A DNA stretch of 64,000 bases. Source: Butyrivibrio sp. Its GTDB lineage: Bacteria; Bacillota; Clostridia; Lachnospirales; Lachnospiraceae. The translations under genes were made by a program, and so were the position numbers. Positions 1 through 8,513 of the stretch are shown here, piece by piece. How positions within the stretch are numbered: position 1 is the first letter of the stretch; every line of letters starts with the position of its first letter. The stretch covers positions 58,575 through 122,574 of the forward strand of contig SVFV01000009.1 of NCBI GenBank assembly GCA_015056655.1. Reading direction: 5' to 3'. The notes beneath the pieces were generated by a model. That model made no database searches. It worked only from the letters and a program-made list of their open reading frames with translations, and was not told the origin of the DNA.

Positions 1-2
1 AT

Positions 3-1811
3 TATCATGTGAGTGCACCAAAGTATTATTTAAATGAGGAGTGCACTAATGAGTATAGTGAAAATATTCCTATATTTAATAATAAGAAGACAATAAATGT
101 AAATATTGAAGTAACCAAGAAATGGGTTGGAATCGAAGGTACTAATACTCTTAATCCCAACAAGGTAAAGATTACTCTCTATAAAGAGGAAAATGGTAAA
201 AAGTTAGAGGTTACTAATCCACAGCCTGTTTGGACGAACACAAATGTAAACAATTGGATTTGCAAGTGGGAAGGACTTCCAAAGAAGGATAGTGCAGGAA
301 ACGTAATTAAATACTTCGTATCCGAGACAACTGTTCCTGAAGGATTTACCTCAAGTGCACCGGCAAATACCTATGAGCAGGTTGTATTCGAAAATAGCAG
401 CACCGGAACAGCTCAGGTTGGTAAGGCTACAATCACAAATACTGCTGATGTTGAGTTTGAAGTCCATAAGCAGCTTAACGGAGCTAACCCTGCTAATAAA
501 AAGTTCCTTTTCTGGATGAGAGCTTTAGGTCAAAATTCTGATAAAACTTATAATAAGTATAAGAATTATGGAAAAGGCCAAGGACAGGCTTACAATGATG
601 AAAATGGAACCGTGAAATTCACAGTTAACCTGGCTGACTGGAAAATAACGGAACCTGGTGATTATTTCTTCCTTATATGGGAGCCTATAGAAAATAACAC
701 AAAAAATAGTTCTGTTCTTGATAACAGTATTATTGTAGTGCTAGTTGAATATAAAGATGATGGTTCTATAGCTAAGACTTACTTTAAGTACGGAGATGCT
801 TCTCTGATTAATGGGAAAGAGCCAAATTGGGAGGCCTTCTATAATGAAGTTATTTATAATCGTAAACTTGGTGCTCCAATTTCTTCCGATGATGCGGTAT
901 TTAAAAACGAAGACATCAGTGTAAAGAAGAATTGGGTAAATGGTGAATGTGATCATATCTATGTTTACATTGAAGGAACATATACAAATTCTCAAGGTAC
1001 TTTATGTTATACAACTGGAGAGAAATACAACCAGATAATAGAGCTCAACAAGGGAAATAATTGGGAAGCTAAACTTACTGGACTTTTAAGTACATACGAT
1101 GGATATCAAGTAGAATACAATGCTTACGAAATTAATTCCTGGTATGACAATGGAACAAAAGAGTATAAGCAATCTGATATTGAAGCGAAGCTTGAAAGTG
1201 GAGATAGGAATATACTTATAACCGGCTCTAATAGCAAGATTGTAACAAGTAAGGGAACATTTAACGGATCTACAGTTTCTGATTATACGAATGGTGTTGG
1301 AAAGAAGTTTACTTTTACAAATAAGTTCATTCCCAACCTTAAAATTAAGAAAGTGTGGACTAAGAATGGAGTAGATGAGAATGATCCCCAATATACTACT
1401 CAAGTTATAGTTGATTTGTATCGAAAACAAAATGGAACTAGCGAGCTAGTAAAGAAAAATATTCCACTTAATAGTGATACAAATTGGGAGGCTACTGTAG
1501 ATTTGGGTAATGTAAATCTGGAATATGTAGAAAACGCTGTGTACTACATAAAAGAGACGCAAGGAAATGGTCTTGTGACTACATACTTGAATGATTCAGG
1601 AGCAGAAAATACAGATCCGGAACAGGTTACGGTTACTGATGACGGTAAAGGAACGCTCATGGTTCTTACTGTAAAGAATGAGCTTGGTGGTAATACACTT
1701 CCTAGCACCGGTGGTTCAGGAACAATGCCATTTGCAGTTGGCGGTCTCGGAATTGCTACACTCGGACTTCTCGGATTTGAGATGTCTCGAAAGAGAAAGA
1801 GAGAAGACTAA
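3..1811 (+). CDS. LPXTG-anchored Cna-B/FctA-type surface adhesin or ancillary pilin (5' partial)
   Basis: The reading frame is open to the left edge, and the residues before the first GTG (position 9) continue in frame, so the true start and signal peptide lie outside the window. Four Ig-like modules are visible: a Cna-B domain (about residues 35-122, beginning VTKKWVG, with a SETTVPEGF E-box-like end), an FctA/Spy0128-like pilin isopeptide domain (about 150-265), another Cna-B-like domain (about 305-383) and a last one (about 446-530). Such domains usually carry self-formed Lys-Asn isopeptide bonds. The C-terminus is a sorting signal: LPSTG at nt 1698-1712, a hydrophobic stretch, and the tail RKRKRED. 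The gene is more AT-rich than most of the window. As first gene of the pilus locus it is probably the tip or ancillary subunit; a stand-alone adhesin is the alternative. Confidence 0.85.
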   Translation, partial: YHVSAPKYYLNEECTNEYSENIPIFNNKKTINVNIEVTKKWVGIEGTNTLNPNKVKITLYKEENGKKLEVTNPQPVWTNTNVNNWICKWEGLPKKDSAGNVIKYFVSETTVPEGFTSSAPANTYEQVVFENSSTGTAQVGKATITNTADVEFEVHKQLNGANPANKKFLFWMRALGQNSDKTYNKYKNYGKGQGQAYNDENGTVKFTVNLADWKITEPGDYFFLIWEPIENNTKNSSVLDNSIIVVLVEYKDDGSIAKTYFKYGDASLINGKEPNWEAFYNEVIYNRKLGAPISSDDAVFKNEDISVKKNWVNGECDHIYVYIEGTYTNSQGTLCYTTGEKYNQIIELNKGNNWEAKLTGLLSTYDGYQVEYNAYEINSWYDNGTKEYKQSDIEAKLESGDRNILITGSNSKIVTSKGTFNGSTVSDYTNGVGKKFTFTNKFIPNLKIKKVWTKNGVDENDPQYTTQVIVDLYRKQNGTSELVKKNIPLNSDTNWEATVDLGNVNLEYVENAVYYIKETQGNGLVTTYLNDSGAENTDPEQVTVTDDGKGTLMVLTVKNELGGNTLPSTGGSGTMPFAVGGLGIATLGLLGFEMSRKRKRED

Positions 1812-2019
1812 TAAGTTTTCAAAGATTAAAGCAAGCTGCGAGGTGAAAAGCCTCGCAGCAACAAATAAGGTTTTAGATGCACAAAGCATTTTTAACGAAG
1901 GTGCTCATTTGCACCGGATTATAAATGTATGGTCTGATTGATCGGCAGACTATACGAAGTAAGTAAAACAATCGTAACCAAACAGACAAGATTCAAAGGA
2001 GAAAAGGAGAGAGGATTAA
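1812..2019 (+). promoter_or_regulatory. Structured leader between adhesin and major pilin genes
   Basis: This 208-nt gap has four consecutive short inverted repeats: GCTGCGAGG/CCTCGCAGC (1835-1859), ATGC/GCAT (1877-1889), GGTGC/GCACC (1900-1915) and GTCTG/CAGAC (1932-1950), then a strong ribosome binding site (AAAGGAG followed by GGAGAGAGG) before the pilin ATG. The first hairpin has no T-run, so it is a poor terminator and may instead be an mRNA processing or stability element. No convincing -35/-10 pair was found. The function is inferred only from structure. Confidence 0.4.
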
Positions 2020-3528
2020 ATGAAAGGTTTAAAGAAAGTTTTAACTGGGATCCTTGCTGGTGCTATGGCGTTGTCATTGACACTTTCAGCTGGATCAGCA
2101 ATCAAGGCTGAGGCCGCAACTATCGTTATTAATAGAGATAATTCAAGTAAAAAGCCCAATGTTGATGAAGCTGTTGTAAAGGCTCAGAAGTATACATATT
2201 ATAAGATTCTTAGTGCTGATATTATTACTCAGGATGCTAAGACAACTGAAGGTCCGACAAATGGTAGTGCAACATATTATGTTACCGATGCAGATCAGAA
2301 GACAGAGCTTGAAAAAGCTGGTCTTAGCTTTTCTGAGATGATAGATGGAACAACAACAAAGTACATTCTTACAAATGCTAATACTTTTACAAATGGTGAT
2401 GAGTTAGCTAAGAAGCTTAATGAAAAAATTGACCTTACAAAGTTTACAAAACAGGAAATAGCAGCTGGTGAAACTTCTACTACAATTGATGGACTTACTG
2501 ATGGTTATTACCTCATTGTTTCAGCTGTAGGTTCTAAGCTTATGGCTCAGACTCTTGGAAATCAGACAGTAACTCTTACAGAAAAGAATGTATATCCTAC
2601 TGTTGACAAGAAGCAGAGTAAGACAAAGTCAAATTATGCTGATGATAAGCTTAAAGTTAAAGTTGGCGATATTATCTATTATGATATTGAAGTGGAGATT
2701 CCTAAGTATTCAGGAGCAGATATATTTGTAACTGATACAATGTCAAAGGGTCTTAAATTTAATGATGATGTATCAATTGTTGATGCAGATGGTTTTGAAC
2801 CCGAAGTAGTTGCTAAGACAACAGCCGATACATTTACATTTAAGTACAAGTTCTCTGTAGATAAAATCAAGACATTAGCAGATACAAAGAAAGTATACTT
2901 CTATTTCTCAGCTACAGTAACAGAGGACGCTCTTAAGGATACAGGCAGAATCAATGATGTAGATCTTGATTATTATAACTATCATGAGACAGATAATGTT
3001 CCATATACAATCGAGAAGACAGGTCTTGAAAAGAAGGATTTTGCTGATAACCAGAAGAAGATGAAGGGTGTTGAATTCAAGCTTGTTGAAGCAACAAAAG
3101 ATGCAGATGGAAAAGACGTAAATGTAGAAGTTAAAGTTACAAAGAATGACGAAGGCGTATATTATCCTGATGACAATGGTTCTTCTACTGTTGTAACAGA
3201 TGACAATAGTAAGATTATTATTCGTGGTCTTGAGCCTGGAAAGAATTACAAGGTTATTGAGACAAAGGCACTTCCTGGATACAATTTCCCTGCAGAAGAA
3301 TCCGCTAGAACATGGACACTTACTTTAGAGGAAGATGCATTCTCTACTGATGCAAATGGAAATAACACCGTTACTGATCCTACATTCCTTACAGTAAATA
3401 ATAATCAGGGTGTTACACTTCCTTCAACAGGTGGAATTGGTACAACAATTTTCTACCTTATCGGTGGACTTCTCATCGTAGCAGCTGTTGTATACTTCGT
3501 AGTTCGTAGAAAGGCAGATGCTGAATAA
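2020..3528 (+). CDS. Major pilin subunit, isopeptide-forming, LPSTG-anchored
   Basis: A 502-residue secreted shaft pilin. Residues 1-32 form a signal peptide (MKGLKKVL, hydrophobic core, cleavage near KAEA-AT). The fimbrial N-terminal domain follows, then VYPTVDKK (about residues 190-198), which matches the position of the YPK-type pilin motif whose lysine is joined to the sorting signal of the next subunit. A central domain and a C-terminal Cna-B-like domain follow, the latter with an E-box (VIETKALPGY). It ends in LPSTGG (about residue 467), a membrane segment and the tail VRRKADAE. It sits directly before a class C sortase, the normal arrangement for pilus polymerisation. A strong terminator follows the gene, so it may be expressed more than the sortase. 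The polymerising lysine is an inference from motif position. Confidence 0.9.
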   Translation: MKGLKKVLTGILAGAMALSLTLSAGSAIKAEAATIVINRDNSSKKPNVDEAVVKAQKYTYYKILSADIITQDAKTTEGPTNGSATYYVTDADQKTELEKAGLSFSEMIDGTTTKYILTNANTFTNGDELAKKLNEKIDLTKFTKQEIAAGETSTTIDGLTDGYYLIVSAVGSKLMAQTLGNQTVTLTEKNVYPTVDKKQSKTKSNYADDKLKVKVGDIIYYDIEVEIPKYSGADIFVTDTMSKGLKFNDDVSIVDADGFEPEVVAKTTADTFTFKYKFSVDKIKTLADTKKVYFYFSATVTEDALKDTGRINDVDLDYYNYHETDNVPYTIEKTGLEKKDFADNQKKMKGVEFKLVEATKDADGKDVNVEVKVTKNDEGVYYPDDNGSSTVVTDDNSKIIIRGLEPGKNYKVIETKALPGYNFPAEESARTWTLTLEEDAFSTDANGNNTVTDPTFLTVNNNQGVTLPSTGGIGTTIFYLIGGLLIVAAVVYFVVRRKADAE

Positions 3529-3620
3529 TATATTGGATTCAGTTCAATAGTAAAATATACTATAATCGATTTAAAATGATTGAATCTTGTTTCTGTAGAC
3601 CATATATAGAAACTATGATA

Positions 3621-3656
3621 ATCCCGGCGGGCTCATCCGCCCGCTGGGATTTTATA
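3621..3656 (+). terminator. Intrinsic terminator or attenuator after the major pilin gene
   Basis: A GC-rich hairpin, ATCCCGGCGGGC / GCCCGCTGGGAT with a 6-nt loop, is followed by TTTATAT. It lies between the major pilin and its sortase. Partial read-through would give more pilin than sortase transcript. Confidence 0.8.
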
Positions 3657-3690
3657 TAAAAAATAATAAGAGATAACAGAATTTAATTAC

Positions 3691-4578
3691 ATGAGTGAGA
3701 CGAAGCAAGAAAATAAAAAAGGTTTTGTTCATTACTTACCAAACCTCATATTCGCAGTGGTTTTCATTGTTGGGTTGGCGATTTTTTTGTATCCGTCAGT
3801 AAGTAACTATATAAACTCTAAGCATCAGACATATGCTATTTCTGCTTATGAGAAGTCTTTAGAGAATATTTCTGATGAGGACTATGAATATTATTGGTCT
3901 AAAGCCAGAGAATACAATGAGAAGCTTGCATCCGGAGCTTTGAATTTTAACTTAACGGATGAAGAATTAGCGGAATATAATTCCATTTTAGACCCCACCG
4001 GATCCGGAGTTATGGGGCATATTGAAATCGAAAACATAGGTGTTGATCTTCCTATTTATCATGGCGTTGAGGAATCTGTTTTGCAGGTTGGAATAGGACA
4101 TATTCCGGGAACATCGTTTCCCACTGGCACAACCGGCTCACATGCTGTGTTGTCAGGACACAGAGGACTTCCGTCATCGAAACTTTTTTCTGATCTTGAT
4201 CAGATGATCGAGGGAGACACATTCCTTTTACATATTATGAATCAGACCTTTGCATATCAGGTCGATCAGATTACCATAGTCCTTCCTGAGGAGACTCAGG
4301 GGCTTGGTGTTTTTCCCGGAGAGGATTACGTTACGCTTGTAACCTGTACACCTTACGGTGTAAATACTCACAGAATGCTGGTGAGAGGCAAGCGTGTTGA
4401 TTATAACGAAGAGACAAAGCTGATTGTTCCGGCTGACGCTTCAAGGTATAATGCAATTAATGTTGCACCTTTTATTGCTGGACCGATCATTTTAGTATTA
4501 TTTATTTGGTTTGTGATTAGCACTTCACATCCCAATGAGAAGAGGATAGCGAAGGAGATGCTTCGCGGTAAGAAGTAA
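3691..4578 (+). CDS. Class C (pilus-polymerising) sortase
   Basis: A 295-residue membrane-anchored cysteine transpeptidase that links pilin subunits through an isopeptide bond. It has an N-terminal membrane segment (about residues 13-32) and a second C-terminal one (about 253-275), the two-anchor layout typical of class C. The catalytic residues are visible: H157 in LSGHRG, C219 in TLVTCTPYG and R228 in NTHRM. A DPTGSG segment just before the catalytic core matches the active-site lid (DPW/DPF-type) of class C enzymes. Its neighbours are the major pilin upstream and a second LPXTG protein 48 nt downstream. The start is preceded by only a weak ribosome binding site (AAGAGAT), which may also hold its level below that of the pilin. 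Confidence 0.92.
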   Translation: MSETKQENKKGFVHYLPNLIFAVVFIVGLAIFLYPSVSNYINSKHQTYAISAYEKSLENISDEDYEYYWSKAREYNEKLASGALNFNLTDEELAEYNSILDPTGSGVMGHIEIENIGVDLPIYHGVEESVLQVGIGHIPGTSFPTGTTGSHAVLSGHRGLPSSKLFSDLDQMIEGDTFLLHIMNQTFAYQVDQITIVLPEETQGLGVFPGEDYVTLVTCTPYGVNTHRMLVRGKRVDYNEETKLIVPADASRYNAINVAPFIAGPIILVLFIWFVISTSHPNEKRIAKEMLRGKK

Positions 4579-4626
4579 GACGCGTATTCGCGAATAAGTC
4601 AGTATATGACCAAGGGGTACTACGTT

Positions 4627-5799
4627 ATGAAGAGTTTTAAGAAAATGAGAAAGTTTATATGTGGACTTACATTGTTATGTTTGTCACTGGCTTTGCTTTT
4701 ACCTGCAGGACGTGTAAGTGCGGAAGCTAACAATGGCGGCCTCGGGTACATTGATACTACGAAAACGGGTAACCTGAAGATCTACTATAACTTTAGTGGA
4801 TACGGAGATATGGCTGGAGTTAAGGCTCATATTTACCGTATTGCAGACGTTTCCAAGACTGGTGAGTTTACTGTTGTAGCTCCGTTTAATACGCTTGGAC
4901 TTAATATCACAGATATGACTTCCATTTCCACGCATGAGCAGTGGAAGGCTATCACTGATACTTTGAGCATATATGTAAAGAACAATAGTGTTCAGGAATA
5001 TGCTACGGCTACATCCGGAAATGATGGTTTTGCAGATCTTGGATCGGTTGCTACAGGTCTTTACTATGGTTACAGTGATCCAATCGAGATAGATGGAACA
5101 AGGTATGTGTATTATGATGTTATAGCTCCTGTTCCCGGACCAGTAATGCTTGATGAGACAGGCAGATCTGATTGGGATGGCACATGGACAAATGCGCCTT
5201 ACGATGTTATCGCAATTCCCAAACGCGAATCTACAAGAGTAGAGGGCGACCCGGAAGAATATACTATTTTCAAGCAGTGGAATGATAAGGGTCATAGCGA
5301 TGACCGTCCGGTTTCAATAAATGTAAAAATTTATTGTGATGGAGCACTTTTTGAGACGGTACAGCTTTCAAGCAGTAATAATTGGCAGTATTCCTGGAAG
5401 CATGAGAAGGGACATAAATTCACTGTAGAGGAAGAGGTTGACAGTGAAAAGTACACAGTTACTGTTTCACAGAACGAGACAGGAATTGTAATTGTAAATA
5501 GCAGAAATCCTGAGAAAAAAGAGGAGAAGCCTCCGACAGAGACACCTCCTACTCATACAGAGGAGGGACATAAGGAACCTCAGAGAACAGAAACTCCTCC
5601 GAATACAGAGAATGAGTCACCTAGTGTATTAGGAGCTGTTAGAGAATTACTTGGTGAGCTTCCTGCAGTACTTGGAGCCAGAAGACTTCCTCAGACAGGT
5701 CAGTTATGGTGGCCGATTCCTGTTCTTGCTATCGCTGGAATCATCCTGATTCTTCACGGAATTAGAAGTGAGAGAAGAAGAAAGAGCAGAGAAGTATAA
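4627..5799 (+). CDS. Minor or basal pilin with Cna-B domain and LPQTG anchor
   Basis: I place the start at 4627 rather than the in-frame ATG at 4606, because AAGGGG lies 9 nt upstream of 4627 and the protein then begins MKSFKKMRKF, a clean signal peptide. It is a 390-residue wall protein with an N-terminal domain resembling the minor-subunit pilin fold (about residues 40-200) and a Cna-B domain (about 210-290, starting YTIFKQWNDKG). A Pro/Glu/Thr-rich wall-spanning stretch follows (about 295-335), then VLGAVR and VLGARR, the signal LPQTGQLWW, a membrane segment and an Arg/Lys-rich tail. The signal differs from the LPSTG of the two other pilus proteins, which fits a base subunit handed to a different sortase. 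That role is an inference; a third structural subunit is possible. Confidence 0.82.
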   Translation: MKSFKKMRKFICGLTLLCLSLALLLPAGRVSAEANNGGLGYIDTTKTGNLKIYYNFSGYGDMAGVKAHIYRIADVSKTGEFTVVAPFNTLGLNITDMTSISTHEQWKAITDTLSIYVKNNSVQEYATATSGNDGFADLGSVATGLYYGYSDPIEIDGTRYVYYDVIAPVPGPVMLDETGRSDWDGTWTNAPYDVIAIPKRESTRVEGDPEEYTIFKQWNDKGHSDDRPVSINVKIYCDGALFETVQLSSSNNWQYSWKHEKGHKFTVEEEVDSEKYTVTVSQNETGIVIVNSRNPEKKEEKPPTETPPTHTEEGHKEPQRTETPPNTENESPSVLGAVRELLGELPAVLGARRLPQTGQLWWPIPVLAIAGIILILHGIRSERRRKSREV

Positions 5800-5813
5800 G
5801 ACAATGACATAAT

Positions 5814-5846
5814 AAATCCGCATGCCAAATGACATGCGGATTTTTA
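5814..5846 (+). terminator. Intrinsic terminator after minor pilin gene
   Basis: Hairpin AAATCCGCATG / CATGCGGATTTTT with an 8-nt loop and a short T-run. Confidence 0.8.
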
Positions 5847-5946
5847 ATATTGAAGTATTCTGCTAAGAAACGTAAAATAGTGTTGAGCTTTTTAATTGTG
5901 AAAAGTCACTTCAGAGCTCACTTTATATGAAAGGATAATCTTTATT

Positions 5947-6594
5947 TTGAAAATCACAAAAGGAAAAATCTCGATTCTCCTTGGCCTTGTATGTTTTGGG
6001 GTCGCAGCTTGGATCATTGCTCATAATCATGAAGAGGACATGGCAGCTGGAGAGAGTTCAGAGGCACTGCTTAAGGAAGTGGATGCAATGATATCGAATG
6101 TGGCGGTTGATGAGCCTTCAGGAGAGATGAAGGCAGTAGATGTAGATGGCCAGTCATTTATTGGAATTATTGATATTCCTTCGATTGATATAAGGCTTCC
6201 CATTCAGGCAGAGTGGTCACAGGAAAATGCAAAACAAGCTCCTTGTCGCTATAAAGGTTCAGTATATGAAAACGACCTGATTGTGGCAGGGCATAACTAT
6301 CAGAGGCATTTTGGTAATCTGAATCAGCTCGTAAGTGGCGATACGGTTATTGTTACAGATGTTGATGGCAGGCAGTACTACTACGAGGTTACTTACACCG
6401 AGACAATCGGTACCTATGATGTCGACAAGATGGATGAGGGAGATTGGGATTTCACTGTATTTACATGTACTATCGGCGGTGCTAGCCGTGTGACTGTACG
6501 TTGTGAATATGTTAAGACTGTAACACCTGGCTCAGCAGAATCTGTAATTCAGGAGATTGAGGAAGCGGTTTCTGAGGACAGCGAACAAAAATAA
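5947..6594 (+). CDS. Second sortase, probably the wall-anchoring type
   Basis: A 215-residue sortase starting at TTG (AAAGGA 11 nt upstream; no in-frame ATG nearby would keep the membrane segment). A single N-terminal membrane segment (about residues 7-25) is followed by the catalytic domain: H116 in VAGHNY, C174 in FTCTIGG and R181 in SRVTVRC. It lacks the C-terminal anchor and lid of class C, so it is not a polymerase. By size and motif spacing it resembles class D or other monofunctional sortases. It probably attaches the finished pilus, perhaps through the LPQTG protein, to peptidoglycan. pepD starts 21 nt downstream, so the two may be co-transcribed. The class assignment is tentative. 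Confidence 0.82.
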   Translation: MKITKGKISILLGLVCFGVAAWIIAHNHEEDMAAGESSEALLKEVDAMISNVAVDEPSGEMKAVDVDGQSFIGIIDIPSIDIRLPIQAEWSQENAKQAPCRYKGSVYENDLIVAGHNYQRHFGNLNQLVSGDTVIVTDVDGRQYYYEVTYTETIGTYDVDKMDEGDWDFTVFTCTIGGASRVTVRCEYVKTVTPGSAESVIQEIEEAVSEDSEQK

Positions 6595-6615
6595 ATTAAA
6601 AGAGGACTAAGAATT

Positions 6616-8265
6616 ATGGCATTAGAAAAATTACAACCCAGTGAAGTATTTAAATGGTTCGAGGAGATATGCAGAATACCTCATGGTTCAGGTAATCTGC
6701 AGCAGATAAGCGACTTCCTTGTGAAGTTTGCAAAGGATAGAAATCTTTATGTTCGTCAGGACAAGGCGCTTAACGTGGTTATCATGAAGCCTGGTACAAA
6801 GGGCTATGAGGATCATGAGCCGGTTATCCTTCAGGGACACATGGATATGGTCGCTGTAAAAGAGAAGGACGCCAAGATTGACATGGTTAAGGACGGCCTT
6901 GATGTTCAGACAGATGGAGAGTTCGTTTGGGCAAATGGCACCAGCCTTGGTGGTGACGATGGAATAGCTGTTGCTTATGCTCTCGCTATTCTTGACAGCA
7001 AGGACATTCCCCATCCCCCTCTTGAAGTCATTATCACAACTAATGAAGAGGTTGGAATGGATGGCGCAATGGCTCTTAGCTGCGCTGATATCACAGCTCA
7101 TAAGTTTATCAACATTGATAATGAAGAAGAGGGCGTACTTCTTGTAAGCTGTGCTGGTGGTGCACGTTTCCATGGTTACCTTCCTCTGTATAGAGAAAAT
7201 AAGAGCGGAATCAAGGTTAAGCTTCATGTTAAGGGACTTCTTGGCGGACACTCCGGCGAGATGATCATCAAGGGCAGAGGAAATGCCAACGTTATCATGG
7301 GAAGGCTTCTCCTTGAAGTAACAGATGCTCTTGAGATTGGCCTTATAAGCCTTAATGGTGGTGTTGCAGATAACGCTATCGCCTCAGATTGTGAGGCAGA
7401 GCTATTGCTTATCGGACTTTCTTCTCAGACACATGGAAGCATTATCGGACCTGATGTATCATTCTTCTCACTTTATAAAAAGCTGACAACAATAGCTTAT
7501 AAGGTTCAGGAGGATATTAAGAGTGAGCTTGGCTCCAGAGATCCCGGACTTGAAATTATAGTAGAGGAAGTAATGGAAGACAGGCTTCCTGAGAGTGGCG
7601 ATGTATCTCAGATGGAATCTGTTAACCTTGACTCAAACGTAGAAGCATATCTTGAGGTAGGAGAGAAGAGATCTGTTATCTCAGGCGTTATTCCTTGCGA
7701 GCAGGTTATTGAGCTTGCACGTTGCATCTGCGCTATGCCTAACGGTGTTCAGGCTATGAGCGCTTCAATTGAGGGACTTGTAGAGACCTCTCTGAACCTT
7801 GGAATTATGAAGATCGTATCAAATCAGGTAGGTGCTATTGAAGGAAAAGGCGCTGCAAGCATGGGACCTGGAACTATGAATGAGGCGTTCCTCCTTGATT
7901 ATTCTGTAAGAAGCTCAGTAGCTTCAGCAAAAGAGGCTCTGATACGTAAGATGGAAATCATCATGGAAAGCTTTGACGGTATCCATGAGCTTACCGGTGA
8001 GTATCCCGGATGGGCTTACCGTGAGGATTCACCTCTTCGAGAGAAGATGGCAGAGGTTTACAAGAAGATGTACGGTAAGGACATTAGAATTGAAGCAATT
8101 CACGCAGGACTTGAGTGTGGTCTTTTCTCTGAGAAAATCCGTGATCTCGACTGTGTATCAATCGGTCCTGACATGCAGGATATCCATTCCACCGGTGAGA
8201 AGCTTAGCGTAGCCTCAACCAAGAGAACCTACGAATATCTGCTTGCAGTATTGAAGGAACTTTAA
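6616..8265 (+). CDS. pepD: Aminoacyl-histidine dipeptidase (cytosol non-specific dipeptidase, M20C)
   Basis: A 549-residue cytosolic metallopeptidase of the PepD/carnosinase-like M20 family, which splits Xaa-His and other dipeptides using a two-zinc centre. Visible landmarks are RIPHGSGN near the N-terminus (residues 20-27), QGHMDMV with zinc ligand H75 and the following Asp, SLGGDDGIAVA with the bridging Asp, TTNEEVGMDGA with the catalytic Glu pair, and GLECGLF near the C-terminus with another metal-ligand Glu. Its length is slightly above the usual 480-490 because of insertions in the dimerisation lid. AGAGGA sits 9 nt before the ATG. It is probably a peptide-scavenging housekeeping enzyme with no obvious link to the pilus genes. 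Confidence 0.93.
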   Translation: MALEKLQPSEVFKWFEEICRIPHGSGNLQQISDFLVKFAKDRNLYVRQDKALNVVIMKPGTKGYEDHEPVILQGHMDMVAVKEKDAKIDMVKDGLDVQTDGEFVWANGTSLGGDDGIAVAYALAILDSKDIPHPPLEVIITTNEEVGMDGAMALSCADITAHKFINIDNEEEGVLLVSCAGGARFHGYLPLYRENKSGIKVKLHVKGLLGGHSGEMIIKGRGNANVIMGRLLLEVTDALEIGLISLNGGVADNAIASDCEAELLLIGLSSQTHGSIIGPDVSFFSLYKKLTTIAYKVQEDIKSELGSRDPGLEIIVEEVMEDRLPESGDVSQMESVNLDSNVEAYLEVGEKRSVISGVIPCEQVIELARCICAMPNGVQAMSASIEGLVETSLNLGIMKIVSNQVGAIEGKGAASMGPGTMNEAFLLDYSVRSSVASAKEALIRKMEIIMESFDGIHELTGEYPGWAYREDSPLREKMAEVYKKMYGKDIRIEAIHAGLECGLFSEKIRDLDCVSIGPDMQDIHSTGEKLSVASTKRTYEYLLAVLKEL

Positions 8266-8333
8266 TTATCCGAGTCAATCAAAGAAAACTAATTTAGTTT
8301 ACGAAAATTTTCGTAATAGTTTATAATTACGGC

Positions 8334-8367
8334 AGCCCAATTCTTAGCATGAGAATTGGGCTATTTT
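8334..8367 (+). terminator. Intrinsic terminator after pepD
   Basis: Perfect 11-bp hairpin AGCCCAATTCT / AGAATTGGGCT with a 7-nt loop, then ATTTTA. Confidence 0.8.
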
Positions 8368-8437
8368 ACGCTCTTTTCTTGGAAACTCCTTTTGTCAAGT
8401 ACGAATTTTGAAATAAACCCTACATTTTTCGTCCGCA

Positions 8438-8508
8438 ATTGTGAAATTATATTTCATATAATATTTCATGAATAAAAGGTATTTGTGAAAATTTATTTCA
8501 CGAGGAGG
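8438..8508 (+). promoter_or_regulatory. Inverted-repeat cluster and RBS upstream of the giant surface protein
   Basis: The region contains TGAAAT/ATTTCA (8442-8456), a TATAAT hexamer (8457-8462) followed by a further ATTTCATGA, and a perfect 6-bp inverted repeat GTGAAA-ATTTA-TTTCAC (8485-8501) that ends right at the GAGGAGG ribosome binding site (8502-8508). The repeated GTGAAA/TTTCAC half-site looks like a regulator operator, or an RNA hairpin that could influence ribosome access. No good -35 was found for the TATAAT. Confidence 0.45.
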
Positions 8509-8513
8509 ATACA

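Noticed and set aside
1812..2019. c-di-GMP riboswitch in the pilin leader
   Set aside because: Several hairpins are present, but the conserved core sequences of the c-di-GMP-I and -II classes were not recognised.
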